Under the pieces are notes generated by a model. The model was not told where the DNA came from and searched no databases. It was given only the letters and a program-made list of their open reading frames with translations. Source: an uncultured Alloprevotella sp. (GTDB lineage: Bacteria; Bacteroidota; Bacteroidia; Bacteroidales; Bacteroidaceae). Taken from it: 64,000 nt of DNA. A program made the position numbers and the translations under genes. The stretch lies in contig CALUIN010000001.1 of assembly GCA_944320745.1 (NCBI GenBank), positions 1 through 64,000 of the forward strand, written 5' to 3'. Shown here piece after piece: positions 41,568 through 50,655 of the stretch. Within the stretch, counting starts at the first letter, position 1; each line of letters starts with the position of its first letter.

Positions 41568-44500
41568 ATGAGAAACTATCTTTACCGATTCTGCGCAGTG
41601 GCTGCCGTGGCGGCAGTCACTGCTTCTGTTACGGCTCAGACAGCCACGGACCTGGAGCCGCCCAAACGCGCCGACCTGCTCTACGACTTCGACGGCGACG
41701 GCCGCTGGGAGGTCGTGAAGAAACTCACCTTCTACGAGCGGGGGAACGCTGAGCTGGGTCTGACCTACTCGAACCAGAACTTCTACATGGCCCAGACGTG
41801 GGACGACGCCACTTTCCGCATCGTGGACGGCGTGTGCTACGCGCGCATCCCCTCCGGCAGCGGGCTCGAGGCGGACCTGACGCTGGACGGCGAGGAGCTG
41901 GTGCGCGTGGACACGCAGGACGTGCTCGACGCCGTGACGCGCGGCCGCCTGCCTGACTATCGCATGATGGGCGGCAAAGTCTGCATCCGCTGGGGACACG
42001 ATGCCGAAAACGCCAAAGGACTGGGCCTGCTCGTGCTCGTGGACCTGCAGGGCAACTTCCTGCGCCCGCTCGCCAAAGTTGACTACAACTATAATGACGA
42101 CTACACGGCGACGGACTTCACAGGCGACGGCCGCATGGACTTGGTGGCCGCGGTGGACGGCCGGTGCACCCTGCTGGCCCAGACGGCGGCCGGCGATTTC
42201 GCGACAGTTTTCACCCTGCCGGGCGACATGCCCCGGCTTCCGGTGCGCTTCGATGCCAACGGCGACGGCCGGCCGGACTTCTACGTCTACGACGGCGAGC
42301 ACCGCCTGCTCCTGCAGCAGGCCGACGGCTCCTGGCTCTACAGCGACCTGCCCGTGACCACGGACTCCACTGCCGTGGGCGCCGCGCCGCTGAGCAACGC
42401 CTTCAGCTCGCCCTGGCAGGACGGGACCAACATGAGCGGGGCTGCGCTGGCCGACGAGAACTACGGGGCGGCGGCGGCCTTCGGCAACCTGCGGCTGGCC
42501 ATGGACCTGAACGGCGACGGCTACGAGGACCTCGTGGACACGGAGGCGGGCGGCGTCATGCTCTCCGTGGGCGACGGACGTTTCTACCCGGCCGACTTCG
42601 GCGGACGGGTGGCCGCGCGCGACCTGAACGGCGACGGTGCGACGGACTTCCTCGTGTTCAACCCGGAGACGGAGGAGGTGAGCGCGCGCCTCTCCTCGCC
42701 GGCCGGCTTCGAGGAGCGCACGCTGCTCACAAACGGGCGCATCACGGGCGTCTACTGCCAGGACCTCAACGGCGACGGGGCGGCAGACGTGCTCCTCACG
42801 CTCAACGGGCAGGACACAATGGACTACTCCTTCCTCGTGTTCCTCGTGAACGACGGCAAGGGCTCGTTCCGCACGGTGGAGAAGTTCTTCACGGAGAAGT
42901 ACCTGTTCACGGGATGCCACTGGCTGGGCGACGGCTGGGGCGTGACGGCCCGGCCCGACTACTCGTCCGCCAGCGCCGGCACGCTCATCTCCTGGGACAG
43001 TTCCTTTAACCTTCGGCACACGGCGTTGCCGAAATCTGGCGGCGAGGAGAATGACTTTTTCACCGATCTGGACGGGGACGGCGTGCTGGAAGGCATCGCG
43101 GTAAACGCCGGCACAGTGTTGCGCTATGCGGACCACACGCCCGGCACGGCGCCGTCCGTCCCGGGAACGCCGAGCCTGCACGCCGACGGCGCGAACGGGC
43201 GGTTGCGCGTGGAATGGACTGCTCCGGCGGCCGACGGCGCACGGGCGGCAAACTACACGTACCGGTACCGCGTGGAGCGGGCGGACGGCACGCACTATGC
43301 GGGCGAAGCCTCCGCCGACGGTGCGGCAGCACCTTTCGCAACGACGGCGCCGCGCTACGAGCGCGCCTTGTGGCTGCGCACGGCGGGCTGGCCCGAGGGC
43401 GATTACCAGGTGCGCGTGCAGGCCGTCGACGCGATGGGTCGCGCCGGCGAGTGGTCCGCATCGGCCACCTACACGCACCGCGGGCAGAGCGTCGGGCTGG
43501 AGCTGGACCGCGTCTGGCTCGCGACGGGCGACACGCTGCGGGCTGTCGCGTCGGACCGACAGGCAGGCAACCCGGCCTATGCCTGGAGCGTCGAGGGCGG
43601 ACACGTGGTGAGCCAGGACGGAGGCAGCGCCTGCATCGTCTTTTCAAAACATGGCCGCCGGCAGGTGACGGTCTCCGCCCTCGACGCCGAGGGACAGACG
43701 AAAGCGTCGGCCACGCGCGAGGTGGAGGTGACGGCCTACCGCCCCGGGAAATTCAATTACAACGCCCAGCGCGTCACGGACCTGAACGGCGATGGCCGGC
43801 CGGAAGCGTACAGGAACGGCATCTTCACCAGCGACGGGCGGGGCAACTATACGCGCCTGCCGTCGCTCTTCAACGCGGATGTCAACTACGTCGGGGGCAC
43901 GGTCATCGACCTTAACCTGGACGGATACCCGGACTTGGCCGGAGGCATCAACAAGAACGGGACGTACTACAGCGCCGCGTACGGCAGCGGCGACCTGAAC
44001 TTCACGCTCTCCTCGACCACGCCGATGGTGGACCTGGGCGACGGGCAGTGGACAGAGTACGGCGGCGAGGCGAACGTGTTCACCGGCACGAACGTACTGC
44101 TCGACGCCGACAACGACGGGCATCCGGACTTCTACAACGGAGACTACCCGGACTACGGCCTGTTCCGCTGGGTAGGCGACCAGCGCTGGGCCCGCTGCGA
44201 CTTTCCCGACCCGGACTTCCGCGCCTATGCCGCCTCGGACTACGACCGCGACGGATGGGTGGACCTCTACGGCGAGGACGCCGAAGGGGCCTGCATCTAC
44301 CGCAACCTGGGCAATTTGCGCTTCGAACGCGTCGCCTTGCCGGATTTGGGAAGCCTGAACTACCTGGAATTTGCTGACTTGGACGGCGACGGGGCCTTGG
44401 ACGCCGTCACGGCACCTTACGGCAACAAGTACCTGCAGGCTGCCTACGCGGCCGACGGTTTCCAGCCTTCCGACCGCTGGGACATCACGTGGCTGCGGCC

Positions 44501-46676
44501 CATAGGCCTGGACATCGACGGCGACGGACGCATGGAACTGGCGGACAGAGAGCACAACCTGTACTACTTGCAGGCGGACGGCAGCCTGCGCGCCGAACCT
44601 TACGCCGCGGGCCGCTTGCCCCATCCCTTCAGTTCGACCACACTGACGTCCGACCAGCCGGCCACTCTCGCAGACATGAGCGGCGACGGACGGCCGGACT
44701 ATAACGGCACACCGTTGCTCTCTGGCATCGCCAATACGCCGCCCGCCACGCCGCAAAACGTCGCGGCCGTGACCACGCCGCAAGGCGTCCTGCTCACCTG
44801 GGACGCGGCCACCGACGCCGAGAGCCGCAGTTCGGCACTGCGTTACAACGTGAGTCTGAAGCGCTCCGGCGCCGAGGGCGAAGGGGCTTACATCCTCTCG
44901 CCCATGACCTGCGGCCGCGAGGAAGCGCGCCCGACCGAGCCCTACTGGCGCTATTTCCGCGAGGCTACGCGGATGACGGTGCCTCTCGGGCGCTTCGAGG
45001 CGGGAGCTACCTACGAGCTCTCCGTGCAGGCGGTCGACCCGTGGGGAGCCCGTTCGCCCTTCTCGGCCGTCTATACGTTCCGCGCGGAGGCCGCTGCGGA
45101 CATTGACCTGCCTGCCGAAACGGGCGAGGGCGTCAAGACAACGGTGCGCTACGCCGGCAACCTGTCCGGTACGCCGGCATGGGACTGGGACGGCGGCCGG
45201 CCAACAGCCGACGGCGACGCATGGACGGTGGTCTGGGACGAGCCGGGCATCAAGACCGTGCGGTGCACGGTGGGCCAGACGGTGCTCGAACGGACCGTGC
45301 GCGTAGTGGCAAAGCCCGACCTTGAGATAGAGCTGCCCTGGAAGGTAGCGGCGGGAAGTACGCTGACAGCCGCGCTGCCCAGCGTGTTCCAGACGACACC
45401 GGAGCGGGTAAGCCTCACCGTGCCGGAGGCTCTGGCCGGCGAAGTGGACGAACGCGGCGCGACGGTCACCCTGCACATCCCGGAGACAGGGAGCGGCGGG
45501 TTCAACCTCGGCGTTACCTACCAGGACGACATCTTTAAGACGCCGCTCATGAACCGTAACGGATTCACCGTGGGCGGTTACGGATTCCGCCCGGAAATAG
45601 GTCTCGTCACCGCCGACCCCGAGAGCGGACGCAACCTGATTACCTGGACATTCTCCATCCCCGACGCCGACCGCGACCTCTTCGACAGCATATATATTTA
45701 TAAGGAGACCGGCGCGACGGACCGCTTCGTCCGCATCGGACAGACGGACGTGGACGCCAAAAGCTTTGTCGACGCGACCTCCACCCCCGAAGTATGCCGC
45801 AGCCGCTACTTCCTGACAGTCGGGACGTTTCTGGCCGGAGAGACGGCGCCCAGCGCAGTGCACGCCAGCGTGCACCTGATGATCAACAAGGCGGCTGGCG
45901 GGGGCTACAACCTGATTTGGACGCCCTACGAGGGCGGGACCGTGACGCAATACACCCTACTGCGCGGCCCGTCGCCCGAGGCGCTCGTACCCTTTGCCCG
46001 GCTGAGCGGACACGAGATGAGCTTCACGGACACCGAGCCTGGCGAGGGCCCCGTCTACTACGGATTGAGCTACGACGCCCTGCAGGGCGCGACACCCTAC
46101 GCCGCGGACGGCGACAGCAAGGGGCGGGCCAACGTGGTCTGCTCCACCGACGCCGGGAGCGTGACCCCGGTGGAAAGCATCGAGATACAGGCCGCCGAGG
46201 GCGGACTGGAGCTTAACGAAGCGCGGCCGGAATTGCAGCTCGTGGCGCTCGTGGCGCCGGTAAGGGCCACGTTCCGGCAAGTGAACTGGACGATAGAGGA
46301 AGGCGGCACGCTGGCTGCCGTCGGTGCCGACGGACTGCTAAGGCTGCTGCCCGGCAGCAAGGGCGGCGCCGTCACGGTGAGGGCCACGGCCATCGACGGT
46401 TCGGGCGCTACGGCCGTGGCCACGGTCAAGGCCGGTCCGCTTACGGGCATCGGGCACGTCAGTGCCGACGGGACGCGCCTGCGCCTCGACGCCGCGGGCG
46501 GACTGTGCGTGGAGAACGTGCGGCGGCCGGTCACCGTGCGCGTCTATGCGGCAGACGGGCGCCTGCTTCTGGCGGAGCCGTTCCGCACGGACGGACGCAT
46601 CGCCCCGGGACGCCTGCCGGCCGGAGCGGGCATCGCCACGGCGGACGGCGCCGTGCTGAAGTTCAGCCGGCCATGA
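41568..46676 (+). CDS. Very large FG-GAP/VCBS repeat surface protein with fibronectin III-like domains
   Basis: The 1702-residue secreted protein has a signal peptide ending near TAQTA. It carries many calcium-binding-like repeats of the FG-GAP/VCBS type (DFDGDGRWEV, DLNGDGYEDL, DLNGDGATDF, DLDGDGVLEG, DLNGDGRPEA, DYDRDGWVDL, DIDGDGRMEL) in two blocks (about 30-550 and 735-1050). Between and after them are fibronectin III-like and PKD-like domains. The C-terminus (VTVRVYAADGRLLLAEPF, LPAGAGIATADG) looks like a worn T9SS sorting domain. The frame is open to 41427, but the ATG at 41568 gives the signal peptide. Adhesion or matrix binding is likely but inferred. Confidence 0.8.
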   Translation: MRNYLYRFCAVAAVAAVTASVTAQTATDLEPPKRADLLYDFDGDGRWEVVKKLTFYERGNAELGLTYSNQNFYMAQTWDDATFRIVDGVCYARIPSGSGLEADLTLDGEELVRVDTQDVLDAVTRGRLPDYRMMGGKVCIRWGHDAENAKGLGLLVLVDLQGNFLRPLAKVDYNYNDDYTATDFTGDGRMDLVAAVDGRCTLLAQTAAGDFATVFTLPGDMPRLPVRFDANGDGRPDFYVYDGEHRLLLQQADGSWLYSDLPVTTDSTAVGAAPLSNAFSSPWQDGTNMSGAALADENYGAAAAFGNLRLAMDLNGDGYEDLVDTEAGGVMLSVGDGRFYPADFGGRVAARDLNGDGATDFLVFNPETEEVSARLSSPAGFEERTLLTNGRITGVYCQDLNGDGAADVLLTLNGQDTMDYSFLVFLVNDGKGSFRTVEKFFTEKYLFTGCHWLGDGWGVTARPDYSSASAGTLISWDSSFNLRHTALPKSGGEENDFFTDLDGDGVLEGIAVNAGTVLRYADHTPGTAPSVPGTPSLHADGANGRLRVEWTAPAADGARAANYTYRYRVERADGTHYAGEASADGAAAPFATTAPRYERALWLRTAGWPEGDYQVRVQAVDAMGRAGEWSASATYTHRGQSVGLELDRVWLATGDTLRAVASDRQAGNPAYAWSVEGGHVVSQDGGSACIVFSKHGRRQVTVSALDAEGQTKASATREVEVTAYRPGKFNYNAQRVTDLNGDGRPEAYRNGIFTSDGRGNYTRLPSLFNADVNYVGGTVIDLNLDGYPDLAGGINKNGTYYSAAYGSGDLNFTLSSTTPMVDLGDGQWTEYGGEANVFTGTNVLLDADNDGHPDFYNGDYPDYGLFRWVGDQRWARCDFPDPDFRAYAASDYDRDGWVDLYGEDAEGACIYRNLGNLRFERVALPDLGSLNYLEFADLDGDGALDAVTAPYGNKYLQAAYAADGFQPSDRWDITWLRPIGLDIDGDGRMELADREHNLYYLQADGSLRAEPYAAGRLPHPFSSTTLTSDQPATLADMSGDGRPDYNGTPLLSGIANTPPATPQNVAAVTTPQGVLLTWDAATDAESRSSALRYNVSLKRSGAEGEGAYILSPMTCGREEARPTEPYWRYFREATRMTVPLGRFEAGATYELSVQAVDPWGARSPFSAVYTFRAEAAADIDLPAETGEGVKTTVRYAGNLSGTPAWDWDGGRPTADGDAWTVVWDEPGIKTVRCTVGQTVLERTVRVVAKPDLEIELPWKVAAGSTLTAALPSVFQTTPERVSLTVPEALAGEVDERGATVTLHIPETGSGGFNLGVTYQDDIFKTPLMNRNGFTVGGYGFRPEIGLVTADPESGRNLITWTFSIPDADRDLFDSIYIYKETGATDRFVRIGQTDVDAKSFVDATSTPEVCRSRYFLTVGTFLAGETAPSAVHASVHLMINKAAGGGYNLIWTPYEGGTVTQYTLLRGPSPEALVPFARLSGHEMSFTDTEPGEGPVYYGLSYDALQGATPYAADGDSKGRANVVCSTDAGSVTPVESIEIQAAEGGLELNEARPELQLVALVAPVRATFRQVNWTIEEGGTLAAVGADGLLRLLPGSKGGAVTVRATAIDGSGATAVATVKAGPLTGIGHVSADGTRLRLDAAGGLCVENVRRPVTVRVYAADGRLLLAEPFRTDGRIAPGRLPAGAGIATADGAVLKFSRP

Positions 46677-46703
46677 GCCAGCGCGACGCGCGCGCCATCC
46701 GTT

Positions 46704-46742
46704 CAGGGGCGGGGCGGTTCTCCCACGGGAGGGCGCCCCGCC
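46704..46742 (+). terminator. Terminator after the 1702-aa gene
   Basis: A perfect 11-bp stem (GGGGCGGGGCG / CGCCCCGCCCC) is followed by GTCTGTTTCC, 27 nt after the stop codon. Confidence 0.65.
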
Positions 46743-46781
46743 CCGTCTGTTTCCGGCCGCGCCCGGAGCGAAAGGGGATAC

Positions 46782-46816
46782 GGGGCAAAGGCGCTTTGCC
46801 GGATTTTTCGTACTTT
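46782..46816 (+). promoter_or_regulatory. Promoter region of the M64 peptidase gene with overlapping inverted repeat
   Basis: The -7 box TACTTTTG is at 46809-46816, 49 nt before the start codon. A perfect 7-bp dyad GGCAAAG/CTTTGCC (46782-46798) covers the -33 position, so a regulator may bind there. Confidence 0.5.
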
Positions 46817-46865
46817 TGCCCCGACCCGCTCACGCGGGAACCTATCACTCCAAACACATACCGAC

Positions 46866-48188
46866 ATGAAACAAATGCTTCACAAGGCTCTGGGCCACCT
46901 GGCCGCCCTGGCCCTCTGCCTGGCCGCCGCACTGCCCGCCGCAGCCGGCGACGACTTCGACCGCTGGTTCGCGCCGCAGACCCTGCGCGTGGACCTCACC
47001 TTCGCCGGCGACAGCGCGCACCAGTCCATCTACCTGGACGAACTGTCGGCCCGCTCGGGCTGGGCCGGCCGCCGCGCACGCCTGGACAGCCTCTACCTGG
47101 CGGGCAACGGCCGCATCTGCCTCTTCGACGACGCCACGGGCGAGCCTCTCTACCGCACGTCCTTCTCCACCCTGTTCCAGGAATGGCAGGCCACGAAGGA
47201 AGCCACGCAGCGCGCCCGCTCGTTCGAGAACGTGTTTCTCCTGCCCATGCCCAAACAGCCCGTGCGCATGGAGGTGGAACTGAACGACCTGCACCGCCGC
47301 CCCACGGCCCGCTTTGCCTGCCGCATTGACCCGGCGGACATCCTCATACGCCAGGCCGACACCCTCTGCCCGCCCCACCGCTACCTGCAGCGCGGCGGCA
47401 GCCCCGAGGAGTGCATCGACATCGCCATCGTGGCGGAAGGCTACACGGCGGCCGAGGCTGACAGCTTCTACGCAGCTGCACAGCGGGCCGCCGACGCGCT
47501 CTTCGCCCACGAGCCCTTCGGCCGGCTCAAGAAGCGCTTCAACGTGGTGGCCGTGGCCCTGCCCTCGCGCGAGAGCGGCGTGAGCCTGCCCGCCTCGCAC
47601 CAGTGGCGGCAGACGGCGCTCGGAAGCCACTTCGACACCTTCTACTCCGACCGCTACCTCACCACACTCCGCCTGAAGCGCCTGCACGACGCGCTGGGCG
47701 GCATCCCCTACGAGCACCTCATCATCCTGGCCAATACGGAGGAATACGGGGGCGGCGGCATCTATAACTCCTACACGCTGGCCTCGGCCCGCAACGAGTG
47801 GTTCCTGCCCGTCGTGGTACACGAGTTCGGCCACAGCTTCGGCGGACTGGCCGACGAATACGCCTACGACGACGGCTACGCCGCTTACTACACGGCGGAC
47901 GTGGAGCCATGGGAACGGAACATCACGACGCTGGCCCGCTTCGACCTGAAGTGGAAGAACATGGTGGCGGAGGGCGTGCCCGTCCCGACGCCGGCGGACC
48001 GCTTTGCCGAAGGCGACACGCAGCACGTGGGCGTGTTCGAGGGTGCGGGCTATCAGTCGAAGGGCGTTTACCGCGCCTGCCGCGACTGCCGAATGCGGGT
48101 GAACACCGTGCGCGACTTCTGCCCCGTCTGTCAGGCTGCGCTCGAAGGCCTGATACGCTTCTACACGGACCCCGCCAGCGGACAGTGA
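46866..48188 (+). CDS. Secreted M64 family metallopeptidase (IgA-peptidase-like)
   Basis: The 440-residue protein has a signal peptide (to about AAAG28), an N-terminal M64 beta domain (about 30-170), and the zinc peptidase domain with IDIAIVAEGYTAAEAD and the active site VVHEFGHSFGGLADEY (His319, Glu320, His323). The end has four cysteines in the pattern CRDC and CPVC, probably a structural metal or disulfide site. The family includes IgA1-cleaving enzymes of gut bacteria and many Bacteroidota enzymes of unknown target; cleavage of host protein is possible but not shown. It has its own promoter. Confidence 0.88.
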   Translation: MKQMLHKALGHLAALALCLAAALPAAAGDDFDRWFAPQTLRVDLTFAGDSAHQSIYLDELSARSGWAGRRARLDSLYLAGNGRICLFDDATGEPLYRTSFSTLFQEWQATKEATQRARSFENVFLLPMPKQPVRMEVELNDLHRRPTARFACRIDPADILIRQADTLCPPHRYLQRGGSPEECIDIAIVAEGYTAAEADSFYAAAQRAADALFAHEPFGRLKKRFNVVAVALPSRESGVSLPASHQWRQTALGSHFDTFYSDRYLTTLRLKRLHDALGGIPYEHLIILANTEEYGGGGIYNSYTLASARNEWFLPVVVHEFGHSFGGLADEYAYDDGYAAYYTADVEPWERNITTLARFDLKWKNMVAEGVPVPTPADRFAEGDTQHVGVFEGAGYQSKGVYRACRDCRMRVNTVRDFCPVCQAALEGLIRFYTDPASGQ

Positions 48189-48290
48189 GCCCCGGGCGGC
48201 CCTCTTCACCACGGCCTGCCTGCGTCCGCCCTCCGCGCCACGGCGCAGGGGGCGGATGTCCGTTTGCAGCCGGCTGCTCCCCGCCCGCCC

Positions 48291-48374
48291 GGGGCTTAAG
48301 CGCACCGCCACGGGGCTAAGGACAGTAAAAACGGGGATAGGGCGCGTCGCCACGGGGCTTAGCCCCGTAAAAAC
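48291..48374. repeat. 21-bp-period palindromic repeat array R6 (cleanest copy)
   Basis: Four units of exactly 21 bp start at 48291, 48312, 48333 and 48354. Each opens with GGGG followed by CTTAAG, CTAAGG, ATAGGG or CTTAGC, and each ends in AC. The last contains the full palindrome ACGGGGCTTAGCCCCGT. It lies between the M64 gene and the tRNA gene, which face each other. Confidence 0.9.
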
Positions 48375-48504
48375 GAGGACCGCCGCAGCGGGAACAAAAC
48401 CCGGGCATTCAGCTACGAGGAACGCCGGGCTCTGCCCGGGCCGATACCTCCGCTCGCCCAAGCGGCGAAGAGAGACGGCCGCTTGGGGGGACGGAGGCAC
48501 GCAA

Positions 48505-48539
48505 AAAGCCCTGACAGCCATACGGACTGTCAGGGCTTT
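48505..48539 (-). terminator. Terminator of tRNA-Arg (bidirectional)
   Basis: A perfect 13-bp stem (AAAGCCCTGACAG and its complement), 9-nt loop, is followed on the minus strand by TTGCG after a run of five T. It lies 8 nt beyond the tRNA 3' end. Confidence 0.8.
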
Positions 48540-48546
48540 CGTGCTG

Positions 48547-48620
48547 TGACCCCGCTGGGATTCAAACCCAGGACCTTCAGAACCGGAATCTGACGCTCTA
48601 TTCAGCTAAGCTACGGAGCC
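48547..48620 (-). tRNA. tRNA-Arg (anticodon CCG)
   Basis: Read on the minus strand, 74 nt fold as a complete cloverleaf. The acceptor stem is GGCTCCG with CGGGGTC (two wobble pairs); the D-arm is GCTT/GAGC. The anticodon stem TCAGA/TCTGA encloses loop TTCCGGT, giving anticodon CCG for codon CGG. The T-arm is CTGGG TTTGAAT CCCAG and the discriminator base is A. CCA is not encoded. Confidence 0.95.
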
Positions 48621-48631
48621 TTTATCGCGTG

Positions 48632-48663
48632 CAAAATTACGAACTTCTTCCGAAACGTCCAAA
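48632..48663 (-). promoter_or_regulatory. Promoter of tRNA-Arg
   Basis: On the minus strand TTTG (48660-48663), a 20-nt spacer and TAATTTTG (48632-48639) match the consensus exactly, ending 11 nt before the tRNA 5' end. Confidence 0.8.
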
Positions 48664-48764
48664 TCATTCCCCATTTATTTGCACAGCGGCCGGATTTATC
48701 CGGGATGAGATTGAATTTTATCAAAAAGACAGTTATAAGTATTGCCTGCTTTCATATTATTATT

Positions 48765-48772
48765 TATATTTG
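48765..48772 (+). promoter_or_regulatory. -7 promoter box of asnA
   Basis: TATATTTG, with ATTG at the -33 position after a 20-nt spacer, 25 nt before the start codon at 48798. Confidence 0.7.
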
Positions 48773-48797
48773 CAGCGCATTACCAATCTGACATAAC

Positions 48798-49835
48798 ATG
48801 AGCTATTTAATCGAACCCAAGGACTACCGGCCGCTGCTCGACAAGTATGAGACGGAGCAGGGCATCAAGGTGATAAAGGACTTCTTCCAGGACAACCTGG
48901 CCACAGGACTGCGGCTAAGGCGCGTCACCGGGCCCCTCTTCGTGCGCCGCGGACTGGGCATCAACGACGACCTGAACGGCACGGAGCGCCCCGTATCCTT
49001 CACAATCAGCGACATGGGCGGCGCCGTGGCGGAAGTGGTCCACTCGCTCGCGAAATGGAAACGGCTGACGCTGGCGGACTACGGCGTACAGCCGGGCTAC
49101 GGCATCTATACGGACATGAACGCCATCCGCGCGGACGAAGAGTTGGGCAACCTGCACTCGCTCTACGTGGACCAGTGGGACTGGGAACGCGTTATCCGCC
49201 CGGAGGACCGCACGCTGCACTACCTGCGCCGGACGGTGCGCCGCATCTACGCGGCCATGCTGCGCACGGAGTTTCTGGTGTGCGAGCGCTTCCCGCAGCT
49301 GCAGGCCTCGCTGGCCGAGGAGGTGACCTTTATCCACGCCGAAGAACTCCGCCGCCGCTTCCCGGACCTGCCGCCGAAGGAACGCGAGAACCGCATAGCG
49401 CGCGAGTGTGGGACGGTCTTCATCATCGGCATCGGCGGCCCGCTGGGCGACGGGATTCCCCACGACCGCCGCGCACCGGACTATGACGACTACTCCACCG
49501 TGGCGGAGAACGGCCTGCCGGGGCTCAACGGCGACCTGCTCGTATGGAACGAGGTGCTGGGCCGGGCGTTCGAGGTGTCGTCCATGGGCATCCGCGTGGA
49601 CCGCGAGGCGCTGAAGCGCCAGCTCCAGGCGGACGGCAAGGAGGAACGCCTGCAGCTCTACTTCCACCGCCGGCTCATGGAGGGTTCCCTGCCGCTCTCC
49701 ATCGGCGGCGGCATCGGGCAGTCGCGCCTCTGCATGCTCTATCTGCGGAAAGCGCATATCGGCGAAATCCAAGCCAGCATCTGGCCGGACGAAATGCGCG
49801 AGCGGTGCGCCGCCCTGGGCATCCCGCTCATCTAA
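48798..49835 (+). CDS. asnA: Aspartate-ammonia ligase
   Basis: The 345-residue enzyme makes asparagine from aspartate, ammonia and ATP. It shows the AsnA class II aminoacyl-tRNA-synthetase-like fold: RVTGPLFVRRGLGINDDLNG, VHSLAKWKRLTL, IYTDMNAIRADE, LHSLYVDQWDWE, and the C-terminal motif SIGGGIGQSRLCMLYLRKAHIGEIQ abbreviated to GGGIGQSRL. Length is normal for the family. It is monocistronic, with its own promoter, and a hairpin separates it from the convergent BACON gene. Confidence 0.95.
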   Translation: MSYLIEPKDYRPLLDKYETEQGIKVIKDFFQDNLATGLRLRRVTGPLFVRRGLGINDDLNGTERPVSFTISDMGGAVAEVVHSLAKWKRLTLADYGVQPGYGIYTDMNAIRADEELGNLHSLYVDQWDWERVIRPEDRTLHYLRRTVRRIYAAMLRTEFLVCERFPQLQASLAEEVTFIHAEELRRRFPDLPPKERENRIARECGTVFIIGIGGPLGDGIPHDRRAPDYDDYSTVAENGLPGLNGDLLVWNEVLGRAFEVSSMGIRVDREALKRQLQADGKEERLQLYFHRRLMEGSLPLSIGGGIGQSRLCMLYLRKAHIGEIQASIWPDEMRERCAALGIPLI

Positions 49836-49864
49836 GGGTCCGCGCCCCCAGCCGGAGATAAAGG

Positions 49865-49902
49865 CTGCGCCCGCCCCGCGATCTCTCGCGGAGCGGGCGC
49901 AG
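49865..49902. terminator. Bidirectional hairpin between asnA and the BACON gene
   Basis: A 10-bp outer stem (CTGCGCCCGC / GCGGGCGCAG) encloses an inner CCGCGA/TCGCGG stem. It lies between convergent stop codons. No U-tract. Confidence 0.6.
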
Positions 49903-49931
49903 TGGCTATGCGGCCATCCGGGGCGGACGGC

Positions 49932-50621
49932 TTATTGGGCTACGGGTTGCGTCACTGTGATGTCGGTGGCGACGCCGGCCGAAGTCAGCGTCAGACGGGC
50001 GGAACGCGCGGCACCTGTCAGATTGGGCTCGACGGAGAGGCGCACCGTATCGCGGCCGGCGCTGAATGTGGCGCGGTCGGGCTGGAGCCACTCGGCGTCG
50101 GACTGCAACGTGGCGCCGTCGCGATAGACGCGGAACACGGCAATAGTGTCCTGCGTCGTGGGGCTCAGGCGTAGGTCGAAGCGGGCGCGTGTCGTAGATG
50201 CCGCATCGCCACCCTCAGGCGCGTCGGTGTAATAGATAGGTTCGGGCACGATGACATTAAGCCAGGGAAACTGGTTCACGGCCATGCTGACGGCGTCGTG
50301 GGCATTCACGACGAGGTAGCCCGTGCGCAGTGCGCCGGTGGTATTGGGCGTGACGGAGACGGTGAGGCGCGTGTCGCCGCTCGTCGTGGGCGAGACGGTG
50401 AAGGCGTCGGGCGTGACGCTCATCCAGTCCTGCGTGGTGCTGGCAGTCCAGGAGTCGAGCGAATAGACATGGATGGTGTCGCTCGGCTGGTCGGCGTAGA
50501 GCTGCATGCCGCCGGGCTGCTGCGGATAGAAGAAGGTCTGGTGGACTTCATAACTGCTCTCTTCGCAGGAGATCAAAGCCAGCGCGAGGCCGGCCCACAA
50601 CAAGTTTCTCAGAGTTTTCAT
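49932..50621 (-). CDS. BACON-domain lipoprotein
   Basis: The 229-residue protein has lipobox ISC (Cys19) and one clear BACON-type beta-sandwich (about 50-115): WTASTTQDWMSVTP, then TVSVTPNTTGALRTGYLVV. A second related segment follows (about 145-229) with AEWLQPDRATFSAGRDTV and ARSARLTLTSAGVATDITVTQ. BACON domains are common in Bacteroidota surface proteins and are thought to bind carbohydrate or mucin or act as spacers. It lies 34 nt after the LptD-like gene on the same strand and is probably co-transcribed; a functional link to LPS assembly is not evident. Confidence 0.8.
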   Translation of the reverse strand: MKTLRNLLWAGLALALISCEESSYEVHQTFFYPQQPGGMQLYADQPSDTIHVYSLDSWTASTTQDWMSVTPDAFTVSPTTSGDTRLTVSVTPNTTGALRTGYLVVNAHDAVSMAVNQFPWLNVIVPEPIYYTDAPEGGDAASTTRARFDLRLSPTTQDTIAVFRVYRDGATLQSDAEWLQPDRATFSAGRDTVRLSVEPNLTGAARSARLTLTSAGVATDITVTQPVAQ

Positions 50622-50655
50622 TTGCTGAATCGTTTCGTTAGGACAGGTTTTAGGG

